The position numbers and the translations under genes were made by a program. A DNA stretch of 64,000 nucleotides from Alentia gelatinosa (lineage: Eukaryota; Annelida; Polychaeta; Phyllodocida; Polynoidae), in contig OX465581.1 in the NCBI GenBank assembly GCA_950022655.1, positions 109,413,125 through 109,477,124 on the forward strand, in the 5' to 3' direction. This document shows positions 12,781 through 26,092 of this stretch, piece after piece. Under the pieces are notes generated by a model. It was not told where the DNA came from and did not search any database. It worked only from the letters and a program-made list of their open reading frames with translations. Numbering within the stretch: position 1 is the stretch's first letter; each line of letters starts with the position of its first letter.

Positions 12781-15700
12781 GTAGTGTTGTTGATGATTGG
12801 GAAAAGCCGTTATTCGAGTAGCAGCGGTAAGATAAGACATCATTGGCAATTAATCTAAAACTTGCATGCTGTTGGTAAGAATAATGAAAGTTATTCATAC
12901 TTTAGAGAGCTTCTTTTGGGTATAGTTCAAACGCACAGACCAAAAGTTTTATCTTATCCATGAATTAAGGTAGCTTAATGGTATGACTGTTTACACCAGA
13001 GCCCTACACTGCTAAGACATGCACCATATGGGACGGCTATGCTCTCCTCCACTCCCACCCCCTGTGCTCAAATCAAGTGTCAATTGATATATCTTAATGG
13101 GATCTTGTCTGAGCTCATCACCGATACCAGGGTGGCGCGGCGGGGGTGTGGCCAACTGGAGGACCAGCGGGAGTTGGCCGTGGGCTGGTGTTGCTGGGTC
13201 TGCCCGGAGAGAGACCGGCCATCAACGGACTCCTCCAGGTCCCGGGGTGGTGTTGACAAAGAGCCGTGACCGTATCTCAGACGTTGTCAACGTCCGAGTC
13301 CCCCAGCTTCGTGGCAGTGGCCGTTTGGTGTTAGATACAACAAGATCTGTGTCAAAACAAAGGGGAGACTTTGTAAGGTTATTTCAGAGATGTTCCAAAA
13401 GGGAAAATATGGTTTTTTTGTGTTAGAGGCTAATGAAGCTATTTATCTGCTAAATATACAACATAAAATATCATAATTTATCTTATTCAGTTTTATGCGC
13501 CACAGGAATATTGATATCGTACGCATCTTAAAATCATAAGATTATATTTACCTAGAAGCGGAACAAAGGCAACCCCATTCAGGAGGAATATAATTGAGAG
13601 GTAATTTGATTCGGTCTTAAGTCTTCAGCATTTGCGGACAGTATATGGTGCGAAACACCCTTTTATATGATGTACTGGATATACCTAAGTTAATTAGCTT
13701 CCTGCAAACAGCAAACTGTGTATTATCTAAGATATTTGTAAATTGCTCATAAAAGTTTATTTCTCAACCCAAATTCTTGACCTGTATAGTAAGTAGTATA
13801 CCACAATAGCTGACATATTGGAACAGATAAAGTATATCGTGAGACCATTTTATACCATTTCCAGCCTTTCGGTGAAAACTCGTAAATTTGAGGATATCAC
13901 GAGAATTTCTTATTATCATTATATGTGAATGGGAAAATGGGAGTGGCAGCACCCAGCGTACTCCGGGGGCAGGGCGTGCAAGGTCATTAGGGGCGTGTAC
14001 GTCCGCTGATGACGACCACAGCGCCACCTTTGATGAACCCCGACACTATCCGGGGAACAGCTCGCTGGAGCTCGGGCACAAATGACGAGCAGATAAAGAC
14101 ATCACGTCGTCGTGCACATCCTTGTCATATCACGCTGTCATATCAAACAGCAAACATCACACCATCTTCCCGACACGCCTCGACAGCGCTATCCCTCTCC
14201 GTTGTGGCCTATGGCTGCTCGGCGCCCCCTTCACTGCGGGGCTACCCTTATCGCCCTTTGCTGGTCATTCTCGGCCAGTGAGAAGCGGCGAATTCCGTTC
14301 GGTGCGGTACTGTTGTCGGTGGTGCGCGCGCATACCGCATCACGCTCGCTATGCTCTCCTGCGTCGATCCTGATTGACCGGCGATATTAGATAGCGAGCT
14401 TGGCTATTTGATCGGTCGTATACGTACTAGCACCGTGTTAGCCTCAATGTCGTGTCAAGAGGAGAACGATATTGACACGCAGACCACATGAGGGGCCATC
14501 TCGAACCAGCAGTAGCCAGGAATTGGACTACGAATACCTGGAGGAATTCTACTTTATTTGCCAGAAAGAGAAAGAGAATGAGAGGGAGATTAAGGGAGAG
14601 ATTAAGGGAGAGATGAACACAAAGAAAAGAAAAGATTGAGATAAAGACAGAGCAATGTAGTTTGAAATAATAACTGTGATTCGAAAGCAAGGAATGCCTG
14701 GAGAGAAAGACAGTATGTATGAAATTTAGAGAAAGGGGAAAGAGAAGAAAGTAAGAATGAGAGAGACCAAGAGCGAAACAATTTAGCTATACATGTACTG
14801 TGCTGTACGGGACTGATCTCCCGGCATGGAACACCATCCAATTCTTACTTGGTGCCAAATATCATTAAATAACAGAACCATGCTAATAATACCCTATAGT
14901 GAAAAGATAATTGTTTAGAATACACATTGAAATATCACTACAATTAGTTTTCTGCATGTGGCTTCTGATAAATATGATATGGCTTCTATTATGGCTTCTC
15001 GTAATTCTATTGTACAAGTTAAGCCTTAGCCTCTAGAATATAGTGTTTGCAAATGATAACCTTTCATATATAAAAGTAGGATAACATTTCGTAAATCACA
15101 CCATCTGAAAACTTAAATGGCATTGTATTAGATACCTACATTTTCACAAATTCCATATACATCACCCCTTCTCACATATACATATAAACACATACACATC
15201 CTCCTATTCTAACCAAGAAACTTGATATCTCTGTAAATATAGTTTGTACTATACTTATCCCCTTAGGCAAAATGATTGATGACATACATGATTAGGATAT
15301 TTCTGACACCATCATATGAAAAAAACCATGATGAAGATAGCTTCCCAGAATGGACATTATGATTATATAACTACCATATGTGGTAACATAACCCGTCCGT
15401 TTATATGTATACATCGTTGACTGTGGTTTGCAATTGATATCATATAGAACTCCTTCCTACACCACCAGCACAACCAGCACCACTAGCGCCACCAAGCGAC
15501 GACGAGGAGGGTCCCCGGCGCACCACGTGATGGATCAGAACGCGTGTGTTGCGTCTGTCGTTGCCTCATCCGCCACCTCGACCCACTACAAATTGCACTT
15601 GTCTGAGCGAGCGGGGGTCGAGCCTGCCGGGGGGCCTTTGATACAGGATTATATGAGCGTCTCAGCGAGCCCCGCGAGTAACTCATCCCCTCACAAAGAC

Positions 15701-17334
15701 TCGCATCTGCTGCAAGTGTAAATCAACAAATGGCTTTTTAAACAACAATGGTCAGATCAGGTTGGTTTGCATTACGACTGGCGTTAAAAAGACTACGCTC
15801 TATCGGGAGCTGGCTTTTGATTCGCAGATGAGACAATCGATAAAATCAAAACGTTTCTTTCAAGAGTAATTCGCTGGTATTGAGAGAGACATTGGAGTTG
15901 GCCGTTAGCGGATGATGCGTGCCAATAAAGGATCTTACTGCTACAGTCTGAAAAGAAAGCTATATAATCACTTCCTTTTCTTTTCATTTTGGAAATGAGT
16001 CAATGCCTTCTTTAAAGGACCCATGTCAGATTCACTTGAGTGATTCAAAGTAGGATTAGAAAACTAAACCAGGCAACTTTAAAAAAGCAAACTGTAATGA
16101 ACAAATCACATACATATCATGTATATATATTTATATATATATATATATATATATGTAATGAAAATTTAGAATATAAGAACAATTGAAGCAGCATATGTAT
16201 GCCCTGTCGACAGATAGGAAAAAGAGATGTAAACACATCTCTAACCTCATAAATATTCCGATATATGACATGGTACCTTTGTTGAACATATACACACGTA
16301 AATATATCATCCGAAAAGTAGCCGTTTTTTGTCGCTGCCAATGTTGAAGTTGAAGAGCTTTAACTGGCAGCTACTCATATAGCAGCGGCGATATATGGGG
16401 ACGAGGGTTAATCCTTCACTGGGAGCATCACCCCATGTCTTATCTACGTGGACTCGGCCAGTTTCCGAAACACGCTGACCTCAACCTAATCAGACTCAGG
16501 CCTGCTGGAAACGCTACCCTGCTTATCGCCCATCCCGCCGATGGGCAGGCACAGATGCTGCAGAGTGCTTCTCGCGTCCGCCGCTTGTCACACGTGGCGC
16601 TGTAGGTCTGCGGCCCGCGATGACGGCCCGGCTGCTTCTCGACAGGAACCCGATACGACGAGGTGATCGCCAGCCGCCGGCCGCTAGATGGGGCGATGCG
16701 CGGGGTAGAACATGGCATAGGGGGGTTGGTGTGCATGCGCGGCTGTGTAGTGGTAGCGGGACGTGGGCTTGTATTTAACCACTTGGAGAAGTTTGTTGTT
16801 AATTCATTATAGCCTGTCGACCGGACATTAATCATAGTCGCCGGGCTGCAGATGTACGCGGCGCGCTGTACCCACCGGAAACTAGCATCTGTCCAACACA
16901 AGCGTGTGGGCGATAATGGGGAATATGTCGTGTAGGGCCGGTAAGACTATGTACGAGGTGGCGATATACTCGACGATTCACGGTTCCATTCTATCAACAA
17001 GTTTACACCCTACAATTGATATACATGTAGTTCTCATTTCATACCACCTCAATGCCAAGGCACACCGAATAGGGGTGGGGAAGGGGGGGGGGGGGGTATC
17101 TTCTATAGATTCGGCATGACATCGCCTCCTTAAAACCACCTTCGTGACAGATATACTTAGATGCATTTTCATCTAAATATTTAATGATTTCTATCCCTGA
17201 TATTGTGCATTCGTACACCACCAATGGGATTCTAATGGCAATTCTGTTGTCGCCAAACAATTTACATTATTTTGTTTTGTCTACGAAAGCAGGAAGCAAC
17301 ACCTAGAGATATCAATGCAGAGTCACCTTATAGT
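12781..17334. other. Intergenic sequence downstream of Pax1/9
   Basis: This stretch has no supported gene. CpG-richer patches occur at about 13130-13320, 13960-14400, 15470-15720 and 16440-16900. Open frames in these patches (including one of 153 codons on the minus strand at 16440-16901) show no family signal or splice structure. A purine-rich AGGGAGAGATTA repeat is at 14585-14620, and an AT run at about 16121-16154. Confidence 0.5.
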
Positions 17335-17520
17335 TTGATTCCGTATAGCCGATTTCACTCCCAATGTGGACCAGATGTACTCCAGTTTCAGTCATGCCAC
17401 CAAAACTGGCCCATGTCTGTTCTGGGGGACATCGGCGCAATGAAATAGGGTACTTGTGTTTCAGGACCAACACTGGAGTAGATCTTGACTACATCGGAGT
17501 GAAATCGTCCATATAATCAA
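17335..17520. repeat. Foldback inverted repeat, MITE-like
   Basis: Imperfect inverted arms share CGATTTCACTCC and a following ACTCCAGT segment at both ends of a 186-bp unit. No second copy was seen in the window, so its status as a mobile element is inferred. Confidence 0.5.
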
Positions 17521-17889
17521 GCCTTAAGATTTACTTGTTTTTATTCAAACTTTATTCCCTTATAATAATATTCGGATAGGTGTCACTCTATATTGAGATT
17601 AGAAATCGCCGGGAGCCAGTCATCTCTGGGTTATTCTGCAGCTCTGCGGGTCGTTTACCCTCAACGCCTCCATTCATCCATGACCTTTCCGGTTCTGCCT
17701 TCTGCAAACAACAACTCAAACTATGTCACACGCGCAGGTCCAGCGCTCGTCACGCTTACTTGCAAACTCACCGTTAGCTCAAATACTGACGGGAGACCAG
17801 GGCTAGCGTTCTCCACGGCCCGGTGCGTTCCCGGGCGACTTTGCCAGACACAGAACGCCCGGTTTACGCTTTCTGACAGGAAGTCCCAC

Positions 17890-18175
17890 CGGGATAGCCG
17901 GAAGCGGTAAATCCGAGCCTCGTCCATGTCGCCCGACCTTGCCTGTCTGTCACGACCCCCGGAACCCGGTGTCACGCGCATGCGCATACTACCATGACTC
18001 GAACGTGCCTTATCGCAGGTCAATCTGGTACCTGGGGAGAGTTCCCTCCGACCCCTATTATCGTCCACTGATTGGAATTAGGGCGTAGTAATTGGAACGC
18101 CTCCCTTGTGCGGAGAGACACAGAGATAACGGTGATTAGGTCCAATTAAAACAACGAACAAAATGGCGGCACTGC
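17890..18175 (+). promoter_or_regulatory. Housekeeping-type promoter candidate (ETS, NRF1, YY1-like)
   Basis: CCGGAAGCGG (ETS) is at 17898-17907, a perfect NRF1 palindrome GCGCATGCGC at 17976-17985, and AAAATGGCGGC (YY1-like, often at start sites) at 18160-18170. The ATG at 18163 opens only 13 codons (MAALLERFGSGHA) before a stop. Any gene here would need splicing, and no downstream exon was recognised. Confidence 0.35.
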
Positions 18176-18199
18176 TGGAACGGTTTGGTTCTGGTCATG

Positions 18200-19040
18200 C
18201 GTAGTACACGTTTGTTTACATATGCATTAAGTTACTGTATCTTCGAGTATGTGCCAGGTCTAAGTCCCAGCAGCGTTCAAACTGCTTCATTCGGTGTTAT
18301 CATCATCTTATTGTTCTGACAATTTTACGTCCGATTGCTGGAAATCATGCATATTAATCTAATGGTACAAACACATAGGCCTCTTTCAGTAATCTATTAT
18401 TTTCAAACTCAAGATGCTAATTTTGATTGTGTGAAACACGGTCAACAATACAAACAAATTGTATGTACAATATTTTATTTCTGAAAGTATCCCATTTTCA
18501 CCTCGTAAATGTTATACTATGAATTGGAACGCTGTTCGCAAGTTAAATAAAGGTTTCTGTCGCCGTACGCTCTATGTCTCGGCTTCACCTGTTTGTATTC
18601 AAAATTGTACCAGCTCACAGGCTCGTGTAAAACAGTCTATCCCTTCTGTAACAAAGTGCTATACCTACTGCCATCAATAAAGAAAATCCAAATCAGAAAA
18701 CCAACACAACAACCTATTCCTCCCAGTTCCTATATGCTTATTCGTCTGTGGATAAAAATATCACATTAGGATATAACACACTGACGAAGCAACTGCACAA
18801 AACGACCACTAATTGAAAACAGTTTCTGTGATTATGGTCTACAAAAGTAGCTGGGCATGTTTACGATTCAAACGTCTCCTCAGCAGAGGTCTCCTCAGTA
18901 AGTCACACACCCATGCTGTATAGCTGTCTTCATCGGGGCACCCCAGCCCTATTCAGACGTCTGGTGGGCATTGCACATCTGCAAGAGTGCAGTCAGAAAC
19001 TGAGCTTGGTACCACGAGACGGGGAGCTGCTTAGAACAGC
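18200..19040. other. Intergenic sequence, nothing recognised
   Basis: A+T-rich sequence. A 73-codon frame at 18459-18680 ends near an AATAAA but has no recognisable protein features. Confidence 0.5.
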
Positions 19041-19540
19041 ACTAAATATGTAAACACAACAAAGAACAGGTCACAGAACAGCTCGGAGTAGCTCATAGAT
19101 TTAACGGACAAGACTAGGTAACAGAAGGATCACAGGACAACTGAGATCAACTTGTAGTGATCTTTCTGACTTACTAGATTTATACACAACTCTGATTGAG
19201 GCCATGAGAGTGCTAAGGCCGTGATTGAAAATCAACCATTGTTTGTTGAATTGCGACCAATAGATAAATAAAAAAGGAATACTTCATTAAACATCTTGCA
19301 CCACCTCACGCAGCAGCTCACAGAACAGCTTATATCAGCACACAGAAAAGCACAGAGCAACTCACAGAAAAGCTCATAAAAGAGTGCACATAGCAACGCA
19401 CAGACCGACCCACCAGGATAGCTGTAAGAGTAGCTCGGGCCAGTTCAGAACAGTTCAGAACAGCTCGGAGCGGTTCACGTGAGTAGATGGAGTAGCTCTC
19501 GAGTAGGACTCAGCTTGTCATGAGCTGCTCCCTCCCCAGC
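19040..19540. repeat. Degenerate CAGAACAGCTC-type short repeat field
   Basis: Many loose copies of words such as TCACAGAACAGCTC, CACAGAAAAGCTC and GTTCAGAACAGCTC follow one another, and the field ends with GAGCTGCTC at 19522-19530. The spacing is irregular, so this is a decayed or slippage-derived array. Confidence 0.6.
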
Positions 19541-20599
19541 TGCGGACGGCGGCGGAGCAGGAGCTCCCAGCTCCCGGTGTGAGCACACAGCGCTAATTTA
19601 CTGACTTTCCCGACCGGGTCTCACGTGCGTCCGATCCATCATTGGAGCACCTGCAACGGTGAAATTAGAAAAGTGTGTGCTAATTTGTTCGGGGAGGGGC
19701 AGGGGGAGGGGCTGGCTGAAGGGGTGCGCGCCGCTGGGGAGCCTGGGGTGGGGCTCACGTGATGGGGGCGGGAGGGGAGAGCGACGACTCTGGCAACGGC
19801 CAAGTTTTACACCAGCTTTTTACCTGGAAATCTCTTCGCATCTTTATCTCCTTCTAGTTTCTATCTCTGTCAGTGTCACTAATCTTAATTTCATGCATTT
19901 CTTTTGGTATAACCACAACAACAAGGTGTCTATACTTTCCTAAACTCCTGATCGTTTTAGACAATTCTCGTGTTTTTTTATATTATATTTATTTGGAAAT
20001 AGAGGACCTGCCCCATCCCCTTCCTCTGACTGAGACATTATATATCTAGAGCCAACGAAGTTTCCAATATTGTTCAAAGGTTGAATCATATCTAGATGGG
20101 CCTACTAGTGTGACATATGTAGGACGATAGTAAACCAGCTTTCCCCTGTCCCCGTATTTCCTTTTCCCAAATTTTATCAAGGTACCTGTGTACACTTACA
20201 GGGCCGGAATAGAAAGGAGTTATACATGTACATGCATACGAATAAATCAATTGGTGTTGCTGTTATGTCGGCTTTATATGCCTTGTATACTGTTCCTAAT
20301 TCAATGGCCCTGTACCAGTAAAAAGCATGACCGATGAAACATTACTGCATCATGATATCCATGAATAACACTCTAACATATTATTAGATAAAAAAACTCA
20401 TACATTACGAGGTACAGGAACATAACACATAAATGGCTTTTATGAAATACACAAATAAACCAACATTTTCACACAATTTGAGATCCCAGGGAAAAAAATA
20501 TTCGCACATAAGAAGTTACAGAAACAACACACTCAGACATTCTGAACAGAAACAACACTTTCACACATCGTGAGACATAGAACCGCTTGGCGAAGATAG

Positions 20600-21320
20600 T
20601 GAGAATCTCGGTCACCTGGTGGCGCTGTCGTCGGACGCGACGTACCAGCGTTCCCCATGGATCCCGCGCCACATGGATGCCCAGTTCCCGGGGGACGGAT
20701 CATTTCCCCGACTACTGATTGATCTGTCCGGATCCAGCAGGTCCCCTCGGGCATTCCCCCACAGGCGGGGTGAGTGTGGAGGGGGTGGTGAGAATGCTAT
20801 AGCGGGGTACCAGGCTAAAGATACAGCACACATACCGATGATACTACACTACAAACACACCCGACTCCATCAGCCAGTCCCGTACGTTCCAGTTCGCTCC
20901 TACTCGTATGCGTATCCTCCCAGCGGACACCACCGAGGCGTCGGGCGTGAGGCGGGCAAGGGAGGGGGTCGGCTGGGTGAAACCAGCCGTCAAGAATGCT
21001 ACTGTTTACTTGGCGTAACACCAAAGGCGCTGGCGGCAATTGGAGCTTCTCTGCCAGACGGTGAAGCCATCAGCGCCGTGCCCGGGCCCGCGGTGCCGAC
21101 CCGACAGCCGCCCCGCGCCCCGCGCGTCCCATCACCCGGGCACCTCGTACCGCGCGTCTCGTTCGGGCTCTTCGTGTTTTCACAAACCCGCGATCGCAGA
21201 CGGCGGCTAGGAACTCGTCAGCGCCCGTTTACTGCCGCCGGCCCTCGCCCCGCCCTACTCCACTCCACCCTGCCCCGCCCGGACTGGTCCGAAGCATCAT
21301 TTGCCGTATACCAGTAACCC
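20600..21320. promoter_or_regulatory. CpG-rich patch
   Basis: About 700 bp of elevated C+G and CpG. Several frames stay open (up to 232 codons on the plus strand), but their proteins are Pro/Arg/Gly-biased and unlike any family, as expected for GC-rich non-coding DNA. It may be an unmethylated regulatory island. Confidence 0.3.
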
Positions 21321-22496
21321 GTACACACTCTAACCCGCCCTGCCCTCCAGAACTTATATACAGCTATGATAGGGTTAGAGAAGCAGTCTGACTGCTGGGT
21401 CAGTGGGACCCGAGCAAAGAGCCAAGAATGAGTTATTGAGTGGTGTGGGCTTTAGACTATCATATTGTAGATACTGAGAAGATGCTTCTTCCAGTGGGGC
21501 TACCACGTATATATCGTTGTTGACTCGCGGGCTTGTCAAACTTTAACATGCCAGATGGTGAAGGGGGGAGGGGGTAAGGTGGTCGAAAACATGGCTGACT
21601 GGACTCAGTGGAGATAAATGCTACTCTTGTTCTATATGGCGGAACGCAGAGGGTGGTGGTTAAATAAAACTATTGAACTGGCCAGTGTCCCGTCAGCATA
21701 TCCTGCTTGTATCCTGTTCATGTCCTACTGCCTACCTTCGGTATCGCATTTGAGTCCTGACGATGTTGCCCAAGAGTAACTAGGAACAAATGATGAATGA
21801 ACGTGGAATAAAAAAAAATCAAAGATCAAAACTTATGGATTATATTCAGTGTATGGGTCATCTTCTGTGACCTGCCTGCCCGAGTCAACTTGCCATTTAT
21901 ACAACTGCCTTTCTAGGATCCACATATATTGTAAAGCGCCAGGGGGCCAATGAGGAGGTATTTCGGTCTCTTGTGATCGGTCTTGGTTAGGTGGCCACGC
22001 CTCTGTCCCTCTGTACCTTCCCTGATGTCGATTATTTGGCCAGCAGATAGTGCAGGGTTAGGTTTTTTTCATCAAGCTCAAAGTCTGTGTGACCATCCTA
22101 ACCTTTAGGCATCATATATGAGCGTGGGGCTCACTAACCTATGGTGAAAGTGACATTTTCGAAGCGGAGGTTTGATAGGGGAAATCTAGAAAAGCAAACT
22201 CGTATGTATCTATTACCATTTTTTCCTTATACATGCCCGTCGGCTGTATCGTCACCAAGAAAAATTCCATACTCAAAATTACTCAAGGGAATTAGAGAGC
22301 TGAGGTTCTAAGTTATGATCGTATGATGGCAAGTTACGAAGCAAGTGAAGGGAGAATGGGGACCTCATAGAATAGCCAGAACCAGCAATTTTTTTCACCA
22401 CCAGTACCCTTAATCGCAGGCAAACCAATAGTCCTCGTTGGCCAGGGCTACCCTGCAATCCGGATCGGACGGTCGATGAATAACAGGGACAAAGTC
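21321..22496. other. Intergenic sequence, nothing recognised
   Basis: No convincing exon, repeat or promoter was seen. Confidence 0.5.
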
Positions 22497-22498
22497 TA

Positions 22499-22733
22499 AA
22501 GTGGGATTCACACGATGGGATTCATTTACCTCAGAGGGTGTTTTTCTGAGACAAATCCTGCTGAGATTCTGTACTGGAACACAATTTCTTCGTCTAAATT
22601 ATATGGATTTATTTCCCTGAGACATGTCTATCTCCCTGAAATTGTTAAAGACATTTCCCCCTAAAAAGGAACAAAATCGCATGAGATTTTGAGCACTGTG
22701 AGGTACATGAATCCCATCGTGTGAATCCCACTT
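22499..22733. mobile_element. MITE with TA target duplication (family A, copy 2)
   Basis: Ends AAGTGGGATTCACACGATGG (left) and the matching inverted right end are flanked by TA at 22497-22498 and 22734-22735. The interior is the reverse complement of the copy at 4494-4727, with clear divergence. It is non-coding. Confidence 0.88.
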
Positions 22734-23899
22734 TACGTTTGGATTTCATCGCATGCGATTCCGGGGCTCGCGAAGGTATAATTTGTCGGCGACAAACTGT
22801 ACTCTCCACGAGCGGCGGTACCGAAATCTCAAGGAAGGTACAACCCACTGGGCGATTCAAGATGGAGGGGGCTGGTAGTCGCATGGAAACAGACAGGGAT
22901 CGCAGAGCGGATCCCGCCCTTTACTGACAGTGTTCAACACAGATACAGATATTATGTAGCATGAAAATCCGGTCTACCGTATACATATGTGGGGGAAATA
23001 TGTATTGTTGATGTCTCCATTTGTGCAGCGATTCAAGGTTGCAAACGCATTTTTTATGTTTATGTATAGAAAGCTTTCTTAGTCACTGATAACCGTTCTG
23101 TGTTCTCAGAAGTTCTGAGATACACAGACCAGTATTATCATCTGTATAAAGGGAGCCGGCATACCTGTGATGCTATCTATGGAGACCCACTCCCCTCCTG
23201 AGCCTGGAGGTTAGTATAGCGATGCCCGCCATCACCGATTAGATCGTCTGTATCACATCTCGTCGGATCATCGTTACAACAGCACGCTCCGTACCTCAAA
23301 GAAAGATCTTCATTAACTCGATATACGTTTTGGGATCGCTACCAATCTGTAGATAGCATTCCACTCACCAAGATGAGATAAATCCTTCTTTTCACTTCTT
23401 CCTGCAAAAAGAAGCTAACATTTTGGTTAGGTAATTTAGCATTTATTTGTGTTTTTTTTCATGTTTTAATAGGGGCGATAGGTTAGGTGGGGCATGATGC
23501 TCCCAACACAACACCTGACCCTTCCCCTGGAGAGGTTGGGGGAGGCCCCGCCCGGTTAGAAACGATAACGTTAGATTAGCCCCGTATAGATACCCCCGGG
23601 CACCCCTTCTCCAGTAGGCAGGCCCTGGAGGTAGTAATAACCAATTTCTGGCGGCATGCAGACCCCCTGGTCCCGGCCCGACCTCCCGCGCCCCGCCCGG
23701 GAGGAGGAGGGGCAGAGGCGGCGGAGGGTGAGCCGGTCTGCCCGGAGAGTCCCGACCCGACCCCGTCCGTTTGTATAATGGAGCACATGAAACCAGTGTG
23801 ACAGGTGAAGCTGGATATCTTCGGATTGTGAACTAGGTCGGTGTGTTGGTTTGATATGAAACTAGGAGAACCTATATACATCATTATGATCCAACTCAT

Positions 23900-24119
23900 A
23901 CAAAGTGTCTATAGAAAACACATTAAGCGTTAAAGCTATTTCTCAGGAAAAGGTGGGTTATAAATACAATATAGAGTGGTTTCAGGTAAAAGCGGTCATA
24001 TGCTCCTCGAAGTTGACACTATGTAACATCCACGTATGCGCTCGGATATTACTATGCATCATCTCCTCTGACCATACAGCCGCTTCTATCGTAAACCATG
24101 CAGTCAATAAATTGTGTAT
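23900..24119. repeat. Dispersed repeat, family C copy 2
   Basis: It shares the start ACAAAGTGTCTATAGAAAAC, the ATACAATATAGAGTGGTTTC segment and the GCGGTCATATGCTCC arm with 1361-1681. It lacks about 100 bp of that copy's middle, and its foldback arms are more decayed. Confidence 0.7.
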
Positions 24120-25800
24120 TCATCATCCAACTTAATATAGGCCTATATATCAGGACGATTACGAACTGGAGCAGTTCTCAATGGTAAACCTCATATCGTC
24201 AAACACTTTGAACGCTGTATGATGATTTCATGAAGACACAAATGTCGCAAACTTACCACGCACTGCTGGAGAATGAACGCAGACAAGGAACAACTGAACT
24301 CCAACGATTAGACGTGATGGCTGGCTTCAAACTCACTGAGCAGTCCCTGATAAAGCTCATTTCCATTGGCCAAATAACTGCACCGATTATGTGAGTTCCC
24401 CTAAAAGTCTGTCGCTAGATCAAATAAACGGTGAGGGTGCATTGTATGCACTGTTTCTACTTACTCTATTTGAAGCTCGAGGATCGTCTGCGAAATCAAA
24501 GCATTTTTATTTTGTCACTCCGTGAGAAAATCCCTCGGTGTTCGCCTCGTTGAATAATCTATGCCAAAGTTATCGTGAATCAATTACAGGATATCAGGAA
24601 TTTATTTTCACGTTATTTATATAGTAGAAATCCTAAGATGACCAACGCATTATAGATTACACATTAATTATAGACGCTAGTTTATGTGGACATCCATACA
24701 CATTTTTCTTATTCTGCACTGAGCGATTAGCGACCTCTCGGTCTACTATGTACAGGTCGTAACCACACAAGTTCAAAAGGAAGAACTGGGCCTTGCCTAG
24801 AATTTGAATAAAAGTTAAATGATAAAAACAAAAAATGGTTGAAATCTCCCACTCCCCTTTAAAGCAATGCCTTCAGTGAGATGTAACTGATCACAGGAGA
24901 AACGCAACCCTACTCCATGCATTCATACCAGGAGAGTGCGTGTGTTTGTGCTTGGTATGGGAACGTTTGTTTTCCCTTTCTCTTTTTAAGTGATGGTTGT
25001 GGTGTGGGTGGGATGAGGTGGGGTGTTGGTTAGGGGAGGTTATGTGACAGGGGTATTCTACAATGTGACTCTTTCTGCCCTCTGTCCTCTGGACCACCCA
25101 GCGTCCAGCCAGCGTTCTCTCAGCGTCTCCCGAGCGTCCCCGAGCCCCGACCGTCACGCCCCCTGCACGCAGATGTGCACGTCACACCGAGGGGGCGCTA
25201 CCGTCGGTCAGGAGGACGTGATTCGGTTTAGGTTAGGGAGTCAGGGGCGAGCTTTGTGAAGAGGGAGGGGGGGGGGGGGGTGGCAGAAAGAATGGGAGGA
25301 GGGGGGACACGCCCCCTAAGTTGCCTGTGGTGGATACAAATAACCAACACAGGCTCAGAAACAAAGAGGCATGTAATGTTACACAGAACATGGGTAACTG
25401 AGCACTGCAGATCGATCACACCTGTCCCTAATAAAAACAGGATATTTCTAATGTGATAAACAAACACTGCGACCTGTCATGAGTTAATGTCTAAAAGACA
25501 CCTTATGATGCGAGTAATGCAGATTAAGATTGATGACTAGTTGAGAAAACATTTCACACAGAATTATTGATAAAATATAATGCGTAACGACATCAGCATG
25601 GCCGAAAGTTCACCTACCAAGACACTGCAGTACTCATCTTCTATCATTCGAAAATGAATGTTAAACAAAAAGTGACGCAATACCGCAACCAAATGTATCC
25701 ATTGATCACAACAATGATACTAATCGATAGCATATGTACCTGAATAACTGGACGTCTGATATAATCTAATACTTTCATTAATCCTTTCAAAAACCCTTAC
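24120..25800. other. Intergenic sequence with a 14-base G run at 25267-25280
   Basis: No supported gene. A moderately CpG-rich patch lies at 25080-25250. Confidence 0.5.
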
Positions 25801-25801
25801 T

Positions 25802-26092
25802 TTGGCTTGTTATTGGGATTGGGATAAGCCAAGCATAGAACTTGTCAGGACTGGCTCCAGAGGAAAGTGTCAGTGCGGATTTGAAATATATACCGGTGAA
25901 CAAGCCACAGTAAAAAGGGATTTAGAGGGATCTCGGGAGAACGTATATCATGATCATTGTGTCCGATGTACATGTCTTGAAATTCAGAAAGAGAAAAAGT
26001 CACAGAGAAGATCAGGATTGAAAAAAAAGCAAAAGAATATGAGAGAGATAGAGAACGGCAGAATGATTGGAACGGCGTACGTGGTTACTTGA
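25802..26092 (+). other. Unrecognised open frame with a zinc-binding-like Cys/His pattern
   Basis: The frame has no ATG at its start, so it is either an internal exon or a decayed fragment. It encodes KCQCGFEIYTGE and then, about 20 residues on, VYHDHCVRCTC, followed by a Lys/Arg-rich tail. The C-x-C-G ... H-x2-C-x2-C-x-C layout loosely resembles PARP-type or LIM-like zinc fingers. Acceptor-like CAG triplets occur within it (for example after CTTGT), but no partner exon was found. Composition is more protein-like than other open frames nearby. Family assignment is not possible by eye. Confidence 0.25.

Noticed and set aside
16440..16901. 153-codon minus-strand frame
   Set aside because: No recognisable motif; explained by elevated C+G lowering stop-codon frequency.
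20619..21317. 232-codon plus-strand frame
   Set aside because: Biased Pro/Arg/Gly composition in a CpG-rich patch, no domain, no splice or start evidence.
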